Below, piece after piece: positions 7,904 to 15,520 of a DNA stretch of 32,531 bases. The position numbers and the translations under genes were made by a program. Position 1 is the stretch's first letter. Each line of letters begins with the position of its first letter. The stretch lies in IMG/VR virus record IMGVR_UViG_3300025889_000530, positions 1 to 32,531 of that record. One strand, written 5' to 3'. The stretch is from a virus. Below the pieces are notes generated by a model that was not told where the DNA came from, made no database searches, and worked only from the letters and a program-made list of their open reading frames with translations.

Positions 7904-8857
7904 CTATGCACTTGCACTAGTTAATTTGCTCCAAAACGCTAGTTTGTCGTCCTGCGACTCCACTCGTCTTGGAGCTTGATTACGTACAGGTGGCTTTGAG
8001 GGCATGGGCCGACTAGCAGCTACTCGCCTAGGATTAACTGCCGGAGCAGGAGCTTCTTCGGGAGGGCTAGGTCGGTGCGCCTGATCAGGGTAGTCGTATA
8101 AGTAAGATCTTACTAGATCCACAAAACCTACCGGATTCTCAAAGTCCAACACTGCATTCTTACGACTCGCACTACTTAGCACCCACTGAGCAAAGTCTGG
8201 ATCATCCAGATCTAGCTGAGCAGAGTTGGTAATGCCTAGTTCTTTGTTTGCTATTGCATGACGTTCGTTGAGCTTTTGCTGTACGTACTTCTCATGCTTC
8301 GCTTTGCGTACTTCTTGAAGATCTCCTTCTATCGCTTGGTTCGCTCGACCTAGCCTATGCTGGATCAAAGCGTCGATTCCTTGAAACAATTCGGGAAATG
8401 TCTCGACTTCTTCTCGAACAGTTGGTGATAGCTGATCCATAATGTCGGAAAAGATCGCATCCGCATTTGGTTCTGCAGTATTCTTACTACTCTCACTAGT
8501 AACTGGTGCTTGTTGAAGCTGAGCTACTTGTGCTTTTAACTGTTCAATACTATCAGCAAGCTGCTTATTCTCCCCTTTGAGGGTTGAAATGAACTGCTGT
8601 GAGTCTCGGAATCGCTTTACTAGTTTCGGGTCGTTAACTAGTGGATCTGGAGTCTCTGGTTCTACTTTGGGCGGAGGGTCTGGCTCCCGCTCAGGTTCGG
8701 GTTCGCTAGTTTCAGCTACCTCTTCAACTGGTGTCGCAGGAATAGGTGCACTAGCTTCTTGACCTGTGAGCTTGGCCCATAATTCATCTCGATCTAGAGG
8801 GGTTTCCTCTGTAGTTTCCTCCGGCTGAACCGGATTCTGGTCTGTTTTAGTAGCCAT
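7904..8857 (-). CDS. Probable capsid scaffolding protein, 317 aa
   Basis: The first 75 residues are acidic and proline-rich (PEPEREPDPPPKVEPETPD). A coiled coil follows (QQFISTLKGENKQLADSIEQ, then LKAQVAQLQQ). A middle helical region contains LSPTVREEVETFPELFQGID, and the C-terminus is basic and disordered (RRVAASRPMPSKPPVRNQ). A disordered acidic end, a coiled coil and a basic tail immediately before the capsid gene are the usual signs of a scaffold. No protease motif was seen. Confidence 0.75.
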   Translation of the reverse strand: MATKTDQNPVQPEETTEETPLDRDELWAKLTGQEASAPIPATPVEEVAETSEPEPEREPDPPPKVEPETPDPLVNDPKLVKRFRDSQQFISTLKGENKQLADSIEQLKAQVAQLQQAPVTSESSKNTAEPNADAIFSDIMDQLSPTVREEVETFPELFQGIDALIQHRLGRANQAIEGDLQEVRKAKHEKYVQQKLNERHAIANKELGITNSAQLDLDDPDFAQWVLSSASRKNAVLDFENPVGFVDLVRSYLYDYPDQAHRPSPPEEAPAPAVNPRRVAASRPMPSKPPVRNQAPRRVESQDDKLAFWSKLTSASA

Positions 8858-8866
8858 AAGGTCTAC

Positions 8867-9115
8867 TTAGCTCCGTTTGGTGTGACGTTCGGGGTAATCT
8901 AGCAGTTCTTTGAACGCTTGGATCTTCCCAACCCGTAAATTGTGGTCAGATAGCTGCTCCGGTGTCACCGGATGGGCTAATCTGTCCAGTTCTTGCTGCA
9001 TTCGTAGCCTCAAATACCCGCTCAGGTGCTGCCACAGTCTGCTTTGAGCGAGGATTTGCAGCTCTTCCGGTGACAGGGGGTGATCCTGCCATTGGTAGTT
9101 GTTCGGGTGCTCCAC
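8867..9115 (-). CDS. Small helical protein overlapping the portal gene end
   Basis: The 82-residue protein reads as two or three helices: LSPEELQILAQSRLWQHLSG, LRLRMQQELDRL, then VGKIQAFKELLDYPERH. Its first two thirds overlap the last 170 bp of the portal gene in another frame. The compact helical sequence with a (R/G)KIQAFKELL motif resembles small proteins often found between portal and scaffold in phages, so I judge it real. Its function is unknown. A role in portal or prohead assembly is possible. Confidence 0.65.
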   Translation of the reverse strand: MEHPNNYQWQDHPLSPEELQILAQSRLWQHLSGYLRLRMQQELDRLAHPVTPEQLSDHNLRVGKIQAFKELLDYPERHTKRS

Positions 9116-11213
9116 TCATCCCTTCCATTTGCTGACTTTGTAGTAATCTTTGGCGAACTTGCGCCATTTCTTCCTTAATTAGCACGCTCAAGTCGCTAAA
9201 ATCGCTAGGCTGACCTGGATCTACGCCCATTTCTAGCATTTTTAGCACTTTCTGGATTTCTAGATCCCGTCTCTGCTCTCCAATGGAGAGTCTTTCGTCT
9301 AAGCTAGCTTTCAATTTGACCTGCTGCTGCTCGATTTGAGCTTCTAGACCCTTGACTTTCGCCTCCATTTCTAGTTTTTGCTGCATAGCAGCCTGTTGCT
9401 GCTGCTGATCTCGCTGTAAATCCTCTGCAGTTTTTAACATTTCGTCAGGATCTAGCGAAAATGCACGTAACATCGGCTTGGCAAAACGATCAATCTTCAT
9501 CAAGTTGACTAGTGCCGGAACATTCATCACGATTTGCAGGAATTGCAACATCTGCTGGTTATGAATCTCCTCTGCTACAAACCTCTCATAGCCTGTACAG
9601 ATCGCTTCGGCATCACAATGCAGGTTTGGATCGTCGCTATCGACTAGTATCCAGCGGTATATCCCATCAATAGATCCTTGAAGTATCCGAGAAATGCTCT
9701 GAATGACAGAAGCTGTCTGCTTCTGGGAATTTGTATTGAGCAGGGACATCCCTGTGGCTGTTTTAGTCTGATAGCTAGCAGACTGACCTATCCCGATTGG
9801 GCTTTGACCACTAGAAAGATTGGCCTCTTTTTGCAGAAAGTTCATCATGTCCATCAAACCATGCGTCACATCCGGTATTACAATAGAACGGAAAGCACTA
9901 TTAATGTCTGTACCTGGCAAGAAAGTGATCGGTTTCCCAGGTTCTAGGTTCTGGAGGTCAACTTCATGTCCGATTTGCGAAGGATCTACGGCTAGTAGCG
10001 GCATAGAAGAGATCTGTTTGCCTTCCACATACATAGCCATTGTAAAGTTTAGTAGGCTTTGAATGTCCCTAATAGACCAGAAGATCCCATCACCCCAAAT
10101 ACTGTGTGGAACTTGCTGCCAGTAGCCAAAATGATACGGTAGCATCCCATCGTAAGGGCTGATTGTAGCTTTGACTGTACGATCTCCTAGTACATATACA
10201 CATACCGGAATGATCGTGAGGTCGCCAAAGTCAGACTTGTCAATAAATCCTTCCAGATCGTCTGCATCCAGAGTTCCCCAAAATTCTAAAAGCTCGTACT
10301 CCTTCTCCTCTTCCCCACCTGTTGTCTCCTGATGCGGATTGAGAGGCTGAGCAACCTCTGTTGTTTTGGTAAATACTCTGCGACCTAGTACATCGGAGAT
10401 AGCATCCTGATCAAAACCTGTGTCTAGCGTAAGTAGCTGACGAACTTGTACGGAAGATAGTTGCTTGCGTTCAATAATATAGCTAACGTCGTTAATATTC
10501 TCCGCTTCTGGAGAGGGATAGATATCAAAAATAGAGACGAATTTTGCAGAGGGAACTAGTTCTTCCTCGATTGCTGATTCGATTCGCTGTAGACGATTAG
10601 CGTATTTACCTTTATATACTGGGTAGTTTCGATGTTGTAGTACTGGGGACTTCATGACCCCAGTCCCGTGTAGTATCAGCTCGTGAATACTCTTCGAGAT
10701 CTCAGAAGTAAATTGGGTCTTGTCTAGTATATCTCGAATTCTATCTTCTATATTGTGTGCACGGTCTTCTAGAATTTCATCAATCGGTAGTTCTTTGCGG
10801 AGTTCAGCCAGATAAGTCTGCCTCTCCCTGTCCGTCATCTCAGCCATTCCCTCTGCAAACTGATGAATATCGCTAGGAATAAAGCGTGGGTATCGGGTCG
10901 GCTGGATAGTAAAAGGGATCTCGCCATTGCGGAATAGCATAGCGTTGATCTTGATGTGAGCAGAGGAAACCTCTCGTCGAGTAATCTGCATAAACGGCGG
11001 ACGGTTCGGTGCACTATCCGTATCATAGGGCGTACTATCGAATTTTCCGTTAAACGCATCTTCTCCCGGTAACCATCGATCCGCCTCTATATTCTTGCGA
11101 TAAGTACTAGCCGACTCAAACTTCTCTCGTACTAGCGTAGCAAGAGTATCACTGCGGGTTAGTGACTCGTCCACACTGGGTTCTGTGTTTTCGTCGTAGG
11201 GATTGTATGCCAT
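8946..11213 (-). CDS. Portal protein, 755 aa
   Basis: This long protein follows the terminase by 2 bp. Key stretches are NRPPFMQITRREVSSAHIKI near the N-terminus and ELILHGTGVMKSPVL with FVSIFDIYPSPEAENINDVS in the middle. Another is the phrase PYHFGYWQQVPHSIWGDGIF, typical of large portal proteins of podovirus-type phages. A C-terminal coiled coil rich in Gln (DLQRDQQQQQAAMQQKLEME) suits the portal barrel. It should form the dodecameric DNA gate at one capsid vertex. Its end overlaps the small gene at 8867-9115. Confidence 0.85.
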   Translation of the reverse strand: MAYNPYDENTEPSVDESLTRSDTLATLVREKFESASTYRKNIEADRWLPGEDAFNGKFDSTPYDTDSAPNRPPFMQITRREVSSAHIKINAMLFRNGEIPFTIQPTRYPRFIPSDIHQFAEGMAEMTDRERQTYLAELRKELPIDEILEDRAHNIEDRIRDILDKTQFTSEISKSIHELILHGTGVMKSPVLQHRNYPVYKGKYANRLQRIESAIEEELVPSAKFVSIFDIYPSPEAENINDVSYIIERKQLSSVQVRQLLTLDTGFDQDAISDVLGRRVFTKTTEVAQPLNPHQETTGGEEEKEYELLEFWGTLDADDLEGFIDKSDFGDLTIIPVCVYVLGDRTVKATISPYDGMLPYHFGYWQQVPHSIWGDGIFWSIRDIQSLLNFTMAMYVEGKQISSMPLLAVDPSQIGHEVDLQNLEPGKPITFLPGTDINSAFRSIVIPDVTHGLMDMMNFLQKEANLSSGQSPIGIGQSASYQTKTATGMSLLNTNSQKQTASVIQSISRILQGSIDGIYRWILVDSDDPNLHCDAEAICTGYERFVAEEIHNQQMLQFLQIVMNVPALVNLMKIDRFAKPMLRAFSLDPDEMLKTAEDLQRDQQQQQAAMQQKLEMEAKVKGLEAQIEQQQVKLKASLDERLSIGEQRRDLEIQKVLKMLEMGVDPGQPSDFSDLSVLIKEEMAQVRQRLLQSQQMEGMSGAPEQLPMAGSPPVTGRAANPRSKQTVAAPERVFEATNAARTGQISPSGDTGAAI

Positions 11214-11215
11214 AG

Positions 11216-12967
11216 TTAACTAGGAGCTACGTGCCTAAATAGGTTTCTTCTAGTACTAGTAGTGAGAGGAGATGTTTCAAAGCTATGTCGGTACGGGTGC
11301 TTCACTACTCCCCAGGCTGCTAGTGCGAGTGCCATCACACAGTCATCGTGACTTCCATGATTTGCTGCCTCTTTTCCATTTGCTAGTATAACAAAAGTCA
11401 TCAACTCGTCAACTATTCTAGGTGAGTGAACTAGTAGCTCTTCAGTACGTAATAGCTCACGTAGTACATCTATTAGTTGTGGCCTAGTACGAATCGTTGT
11501 CAGGAAGCCTACTCGTTTTGTACGTTTAGCTGTTTTCTCGTCCTGCTTGATCTCGTTATATAATTGAGTGTAGTGATGCTTATCGAGCAATGCTCTCAAT
11601 GTTACTAGTCCGTGGTTGTTTCGTTCTACTACTAACATAGCTTCATTATAGTATTGTGCTAGTGTTGTCAACTTCCAACCTAATAAATCAGGGTCAGTCT
11701 TTGTTCGCAGTAGGGCTACCTGCTCCATGCTATGAGCATCTAGTACTGTTGCTACTGACCAGTCTGTGTCCCGATCATTTATTTCTATCCCTTCGGAAAC
11801 ATCAACACCGATCCGGTAAGCTACTCCAGAAGTGGGTGGTCTGAAGACCTCAAGCTCCCCGAATTTATCCGGTTCCATTTTATAAATATAACTACCAGCC
11901 TCTGTGTAACGATTGACTTCTAGGTTATAGCGTTCCGGCTCACGCTCTAATTCTACTCTTTGGCGTATTCTTTCTAACAGATTTCGGTCAAACACCATCC
12001 TACCGCTGGCAAGGAAAGCTTCTCTAGCACTGGTAGGGTAATCTTGGTGAAAGTCTTCTAGCCTACCTTGACAATTGATATCGATAGCCTGTCTGCGCCA
12101 GTACAAGTTTTCTAGAGTTACTTTGAAACTGAAGTGACCTTCGTCTCCTAGGTCGTAGACAATCGTCTCATCAAGTAAACGTACTTCCTCTTCTCCTCCG
12201 TACCTGGGATCTTTGCCAAGCGATTCAACAAACTCTTCTTTTGCCGCTTTATTAGGAAACTTTTTCGAGTAGCTTTCAAAAACAAACCACGGGAAGAAAT
12301 CCGCTTCGTATCCTGTGCTAGTGCTGTCATGGGCGTCCCAAAACATCTGATAAAAGAAACCGCCTACCCCTCGTGCAGTAGACTCAAAGATCACTTCCGT
12401 ATTATCCGCTATTGCTACGTTTTTCAATAGTGCACTAGCATAATCTTTTGCGCTATTACCCCACCGAGACACTTCGGAGCAGTGGAGGTAGGAGATTTGA
12501 TCTCCGACGATCTCTGAGCCTCCTGCTGTACCTAGTCGGAATCTAGTATTCAATTGCTCCCAGTGTAGCTCTCGTCTGCCGCTATACCCCACTTTAGGTT
12601 TGAGAGCAGACGGGTGGTTCCGCTCCATCGTCCTTACCATATTAAATAGGGTCAGATTTGTTTCATCATCGTGCGCTACAATTGCGATTCTTTTCTGCTT
12701 AGCAAAAGTGCTAGCTCGATAGTATCTTGCGAGGCAGTAAGTGGAGAGTCCACTTCGTCGTGGTTTGAGTACTACTCGACGTACAAAGCCTGTCCGTTTT
12801 AACTGCTCTTGGCACTTATGATGTAGTATTTTTTGTACGTTATTTAGCTCAAAAGGTATCAATTGACCTGAGCCAAAAGCCTCTATTTTAATAATAGTTT
12901 TATAGTAGAAAAGAGGATCATCTTTTAATTTCTGTATAAACTTTTGATAGTCTGCTTCTTTTGCCAT
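11216..12967 (-). CDS. terL: Terminase large subunit
   Basis: The 583-residue protein has an N-terminal packaging ATPase and a C-terminal RNase H-like nuclease. The Walker A-like motif is KPRRSGLST (residues 68-76), where Leu stands in place of the usual Lys after Gly. Variants of this type with an upstream Arg are known in terminases. A Walker B-like strand with Glu is at ISYLHCSE (158-165), and the coupling motif is FESTARG (194-200). Nuclease acidic residues are D389 (YRIGVDVSEG), E448 (VVERNNHG) and D541 (HDDCVMAL). It cuts and pumps DNA into the prohead. No small subunit gene was recognised in the window. Confidence 0.92.
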   Translation of the reverse strand: MAKEADYQKFIQKLKDDPLFYYKTIIKIEAFGSGQLIPFELNNVQKILHHKCQEQLKRTGFVRRVVLKPRRSGLSTYCLARYYRASTFAKQKRIAIVAHDDETNLTLFNMVRTMERNHPSALKPKVGYSGRRELHWEQLNTRFRLGTAGGSEIVGDQISYLHCSEVSRWGNSAKDYASALLKNVAIADNTEVIFESTARGVGGFFYQMFWDAHDSTSTGYEADFFPWFVFESYSKKFPNKAAKEEFVESLGKDPRYGGEEEVRLLDETIVYDLGDEGHFSFKVTLENLYWRRQAIDINCQGRLEDFHQDYPTSAREAFLASGRMVFDRNLLERIRQRVELEREPERYNLEVNRYTEAGSYIYKMEPDKFGELEVFRPPTSGVAYRIGVDVSEGIEINDRDTDWSVATVLDAHSMEQVALLRTKTDPDLLGWKLTTLAQYYNEAMLVVERNNHGLVTLRALLDKHHYTQLYNEIKQDEKTAKRTKRVGFLTTIRTRPQLIDVLRELLRTEELLVHSPRIVDELMTFVILANGKEAANHGSHDDCVMALALAAWGVVKHPYRHSFETSPLTTSTRRNLFRHVAPS

Positions 12968-13010
12968 AGGAGTCCCAAAAAAGTTACCGTACCCCGTGTA
13001 ATATCAGAAA

Positions 13011-13039
13011 GTTATCAGCCTAACCTAAACGTGTGTGAA
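13011..13039 (-). promoter_or_regulatory. Possible leftward sigma70-like promoter for the late unit
   Basis: Read leftward, TTCACA and GATAAC are separated by 17 bp, each one base from the consensus used by the rightward promoter in the same region. It would start transcription some 40 bp before the terminase gene. The match is moderate and no other evidence supports it. Confidence 0.4.
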
Positions 13040-13112
13040 AATCTACTAGGGGAGGTAATAATATAATAGTACGTATGCGTGTGTGCCCCCAGGGGTATGC
13101 TAGGTAGGGAAA

Positions 13113-13160
13113 GCCCTAGCAGACCAGCAGCCCTAGCAGAACTAGTCCCTTTAGGGACTA
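13113..13160. promoter_or_regulatory. Direct repeats and palindrome in the divergent control region
   Basis: The 319-bp gap between terminase and the first rightward gene holds an 11-bp direct repeat (GCCCTAGCAGA at 13113 and 13130, period 17). A palindrome at 13143-13160 (TAGTCCC, 4-bp loop, GGGACTA) lies just upstream of a strong rightward -35 box. This arrangement looks like operator sites controlling the divergent promoters. The binding protein is unknown. Apart from these and the promoters listed separately, I see no convincing gene in 12968-13286. Confidence 0.5.
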
Positions 13161-13172
13161 ACGGAAACAAAC

Positions 13173-13201
13173 TTGACACTTTTCGTTGGTTGGCGGATAA
13201 T
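13173..13201 (+). promoter_or_regulatory. Strong sigma70-like promoter
   Basis: TTGACA (13173-13178) and GATAAT (13196-13201) are separated by exactly 17 bp, close to the ideal sigma70 pattern. The expected start is near 13208, giving an 80-nt leader before the ATG at 13287. The conserved motif at 13242 lies in this leader. It should drive the first early genes using host RNA polymerase. Confidence 0.8.
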
Positions 13202-13241
13202 AGTGGCAGATCGAGCAGGTCGGCTTGATCACGGCTAGTAA

Positions 13242-13268
13242 CTAGTACTAGTCGCACTACCTACACGC
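13242..13268 (+). promoter_or_regulatory. Conserved 27-bp motif copy 1 (CTAGTnCnAnTCkCACTA)
   Basis: The core CTAGTACTAGTCGCACTA aligns without gaps to six other intergenic copies. It begins 69 bp after the start of the -35 box of the promoter at 13173. It may be a phage-type promoter or a regulator/antitermination site. Confidence 0.6.
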
Positions 13269-13286
13269 CATTACTATGAGGTACTT

Positions 13287-13658
13287 ATGGCTGCTAAGAA
13301 AACCACCGCTACGTCACCAGCTCAGCAAATTCTCGCCAACCCTAACGCCCTCGCTATGATAGAGGCGCTACTAGCGCAGCAGGGCAAGGTAGCTGCTCCG
13401 GCTGGTAAGACCGTGATAGCTACGCTGGAGGATAGGGGAGCTACGGCAGAAATCATCGCAGATCGGCCCCTAGAGGCCGATGAGCAGGGAGCTTTCGACC
13501 TAGCTATGGCGCACGGTAAGACTACCACCTGGGCGCTTAACGGCCTCCAGCTCACTAGGCTGATGAGCTACGAGGTCAAGCGTAGCGACGGGACTACCGT
13601 ACGCTACGAGCGGATGGGTGGGAAGATGGGTAGGTTCTTCAAGAACATGTCCAAGTAA
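13287..13658 (+). CDS. Early protein of unknown function, 123 aa
   Basis: The first rightward gene has a GAGG ribosome binding site. The N-terminus is Ala/Lys/Thr-rich (MAAKKTTATSPAQQILANPN) and followed by a helix (ALAMIEALLAQQGK). A compact region with VIATLEDRGATAEIIADRPL and GAFDLAMAHGKTTTWALNGL follows. The end is basic (RYERMGGKMGRFFKNMSK). It has more alanine and higher GC than neighbours. It stands alone between a strong promoter and a strong terminator, so it is probably expressed early and abundantly. A nucleic-acid-binding or host-takeover role is possible. I do not recognise a family. Confidence 0.75.
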   Translation: MAAKKTTATSPAQQILANPNALAMIEALLAQQGKVAAPAGKTVIATLEDRGATAEIIADRPLEADEQGAFDLAMAHGKTTTWALNGLQLTRLMSYEVKRSDGTTVRYERMGGKMGRFFKNMSK

Positions 13659-13670
13659 CCACGCCTACTA

Positions 13671-13708
13671 GCTAGTGGGAGTCTCACGACTCCTGCTAGC
13701 TTTTTTTT
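13671..13708 (+). terminator. Rho-independent terminator
   Basis: GCTAGTGGGAGTC pairs with GACTCCTGCTAGC in a 13-bp stem with two G-U pairs and a TCAC loop. Eight T residues follow immediately. It lies 12 bp after the stop of the first early gene and is a textbook terminator. Confidence 0.9.
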
Positions 13709-13797
13709 ATTCACGTGGCTACTACTAGGCGATTAGGTGAAACCTAGCTCAAAGTTTTAGCCTCTTACGTAAACGATTAAGCGAATTTGGAGCGATT

Positions 13798-14088
13798 ATG
13801 TCCTACGGTTTAGGCTATGTAGAGGGTACTACCCTAGTGATGACAGACCACGATTTCTGCTCGTTGTGGCGTAGGTTTAGCCTTGAGCGGCCTACCCATA
13901 CTACTAGCATACTTCACCCAACTAAGGAGTTGCGTGGAGTAGATAACCCTACGTGGGTGCAGCTAGCACCCAAGGACGGATGGGAGCCAGTTAAGATCGA
14001 GCTAGGTAGAAACTACCGAGCTAACGATGACGGACGGCTAGCCATCCACGATCAGCTACAGATAACTGGCACTGAACAGTATATGTAG
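13798..14088 (+). CDS. Hypothetical early protein, 96 aa
   Basis: The start is preceded by TTTGGAG. The protein begins MSYGLGYVEGTTLVMTDHDF and is rich in Trp and Tyr. It has two compact beta-like segments (TWVQLAPKDGWEPVKIELGR, LAIHDQLQITGTEQYM). There is no membrane segment or known motif. It belongs to a row of small early genes that are probably host-takeover or accessory factors. Function unknown. Confidence 0.6.
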   Translation: MSYGLGYVEGTTLVMTDHDFCSLWRRFSLERPTHTTSILHPTKELRGVDNPTWVQLAPKDGWEPVKIELGRNYRANDDGRLAIHDQLQITGTEQYM

Positions 14089-14095
14089 CATAACC

Positions 14096-14133
14096 GTGCG
14101 GCTTTACTAGTGAGAGTCGCACTAGCATAGAGG
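14096..14133 (+). promoter_or_regulatory. Leader hairpin plus conserved motif copy 2
   Basis: GTGCGGCT (14096-14103) pairs with AGTCGCAC (14115-14122) in an 8-bp stem. The motif copy CTAGTGAGAGTCGCACTA starts at 14107, so it overlaps the 3' arm, and it is followed by GCATAGAGG, which merges with the ribosome binding site of the next gene. The same arrangement recurs at 14785 and 15180 with base changes that keep pairing. Confidence 0.6.
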
Positions 14134-14138
14134 TTAGT

Positions 14139-14519
14139 ATGTTGAAGGATAGATACATCACCTACAGTACTGGCGATATACGGTTAGCAGCCGAAGTCGC
14201 TAGTCAGCAAGAGACCGTGAACTGCTCAGCTACCTACCGTGATGATGAGGAAACAGGTAGGGATACAGGCTGGGTACGGTGGACGTGTACTAGCAAGCGA
14301 GAGGCGTTGAGCCTTGTTAGGTACAAGCTACGAGACCGAGAAGTCTGGGAGCGACCTTGGGAGTACGAGTACTTAGGTACGACTAAGTTCGTACGTAAGA
14401 ACTGGACTGATCCGGCTACGGGCTACCCCGTGGCTAACATTAACCTTGTTACTGCACGTAATGCTAACCTGAGAAGGTCAGGCTATACAGTAGCAATTCA
14501 TATAGGGGAATATGCCTAA
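14139..14519 (+). CDS. Hypothetical early protein, 126 aa
   Basis: AGAGG precedes the start. The protein (MLKDRYITYSTGDIRLAAEV at the start, YRDDEETGRDTGWVRWTCTS in the middle, NINLVTARNANLRRSGYTVA near the end) is charged, with many Arg and Tyr residues, and looks like a small alpha/beta fold. It overlaps the next gene by 8 bp, so the two form an operon. No family is recognised. Confidence 0.6.
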   Translation: MLKDRYITYSTGDIRLAAEVASQQETVNCSATYRDDEETGRDTGWVRWTCTSKREALSLVRYKLRDREVWERPWEYEYLGTTKFVRKNWTDPATGYPVANINLVTARNANLRRSGYTVAIHIGEYA

Positions 14520-14775
14520 GAAAATTCGCATCGATCATCGTCGCAAGACAGTAGGCAACGCAGCTAGTATGAAAAGCTGGCTACGTACGGCTAAGGTAGT
14601 AGACACCGACCGAGACAGGTCAGGTAAGATACACTCTGCTATCTACGAGGTGGAGATGGGTAGACTGAGGCTGGACAAGGACGTTACCTTACCAAGTGAT
14701 TTGGTAGGTAATGCTAGGTCTGGCCCTGTTGACCAGTTAACGTGGGTAGATCCTAACTACAGGTTCTACCGCTAA
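14512..14775 (+). CDS. Hypothetical basic early protein, 87 aa
   Basis: The start (AGGGGA site) overlaps the previous gene. The N-terminus is strongly basic (MPKKIRIDHRRKTVGN), followed by SMKSWLRTAKVVDTDRDR and a beta-like C-terminus (DQLTWVDPNYRFYR). The basic N-terminus may contact nucleic acid. Function unknown. Confidence 0.55.
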   Translation: MPKKIRIDHRRKTVGNAASMKSWLRTAKVVDTDRDRSGKIHSAIYEVEMGRLRLDKDVTLPSDLVGNARSGPVDQLTWVDPNYRFYR

Positions 14776-14784
14776 TCAATAACT

Positions 14785-14822
14785 GTGCGATTCTCCTAGC
14801 GAGAGTCGCACTACATAGGAGC
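14785..14822 (+). promoter_or_regulatory. Leader hairpin plus conserved motif copy 3
   Basis: GTGCGATTCTC (14785-14795) pairs with GAGAGTCGCAC (14801-14811) in an 11-bp stem with one G-U pair and a 5-nt loop. The motif copy CTAGCGAGAGTCGCACTA starts at 14796 and runs into ACATAGGAGC, which holds the next ribosome binding site. Confidence 0.6.
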
Positions 14823-14827
14823 AGAGT

Positions 14828-15172
14828 ATGAGATGGTTTGATCCACGAACATGGTGGCATTTGCTAGCAGATATGAAAAATCTACCGTGGGATATGCCGA
14901 ATGATTGGTACTGGTTGTCCCACCCTGACTACGATGACGAGTTTATATCTGCGCCATTAGATAGCCAGTTCTCCCTGATAGAAAACCACGCTAGCTTTAA
15001 CGAGGAGGAATACCTCTATCGAGACCGTCAAGCTAGCCTTTGGTTTATGGGCATGGAGCTAGAGGAGCACGTAATAGATAACGACAAGTACCTCGATTGG
15101 CTATTCGGAGGTGAGGCGGACGATGTACTAGAGCCACCTACAGAGGTGACAGTCGTATACGTACAGAACTAG
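14828..15172 (+). CDS. Hypothetical acidic early protein, 114 aa
   Basis: Preceded by TAGGAGCAGAGT, the same 12 bp that precede the next gene. The protein starts MRWFDPRTWWHLLADMKNLP and is very rich in Trp, Asp and Glu (PNDWYWLSHPDYDDEFISAP, LDWLFGGEADDVLEPPTEVT). High acidity and aromatic content are common in small phage inhibitors that mimic DNA or bind host enzymes, but nothing specific shows this here. No family is recognised. Confidence 0.6.
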   Translation: MRWFDPRTWWHLLADMKNLPWDMPNDWYWLSHPDYDDEFISAPLDSQFSLIENHASFNEEEYLYRDRQASLWFMGMELEEHVIDNDKYLDWLFGGEADDVLEPPTEVTVVYVQN

Positions 15173-15179
15173 CAACCAA

Positions 15180-15210
15180 GCGGCCCCTAGGGGTCGCATA
15201 CATAGGAGCA
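15180..15210 (+). promoter_or_regulatory. Leader hairpin plus degenerate motif copy
   Basis: GCGGCCC (15180-15186) pairs with GGGTCGC (15191-15197) around CTAG. The bases differ from the hairpins at 14096 and 14785 but pairing is kept. The following TCGCATACATAGGAGC matches motif copy 3 except for one missing base. Confidence 0.5.
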
Positions 15211-15214
15211 GAGT

Positions 15215-15493
15215 ATGACTAACTACTTAAACATAGAAGTAACTGACACCTACCAAGACCGATGGTCTGGTAACTACTGCTGGGTAGAGCGCAAGCAGGT
15301 CGAGCTACCTCCTAACGTACGAAGCCAGCACAGCATCGTCAGGCTAGCGAAGAAAGCGATAGGCTGGACGGGTATGCGGTGTGACGTAGTTAACTACGGT
15401 GACGAGTACCACATCGTACCTGTTAATGCGGCTATGATTGCCTACGTTCAATTCGGTTTCAGCTTTGAGCCAATCAACTGTGATTGCGAGTAG
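15215..15493 (+). CDS. Hypothetical early protein, 92 aa
   Basis: The gene shares its leader (ACATAGGAGCAGAGT) with the previous one. The protein reads MTNYLNIEVTDTYQDRWSGN, then YCWVERKQVELPPNVRSQHS and a helix (IVRLAKKAIGWTGMRCDVV). It ends in FSFEPINCDCE. It looks like a small alpha/beta protein with several Cys near the end. Function unknown. Confidence 0.6.
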   Translation: MTNYLNIEVTDTYQDRWSGNYCWVERKQVELPPNVRSQHSIVRLAKKAIGWTGMRCDVVNYGDEYHIVPVNAAMIAYVQFGFSFEPINCDCE

Positions 15494-15520
15494 TTTAGTG
15501 CCGCTCGTTTAGTGCCACTC
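15493..15520. repeat. 14-bp tandem direct repeat between convergent genes
   Basis: GTTTAGTGCCGCTC is followed directly by GTTTAGTGCCACTC, differing at one position. It fills the gap between the converging stops at 15493 and 15519. No T-run or hairpin accompanies it, so its role is open. Confidence 0.6.

Noticed and set aside
13015-13257. Leftward 80-codon frame in the control region
   Set aside because: It spans promoters and repeats, has low-complexity composition and lacks a ribosome binding site.
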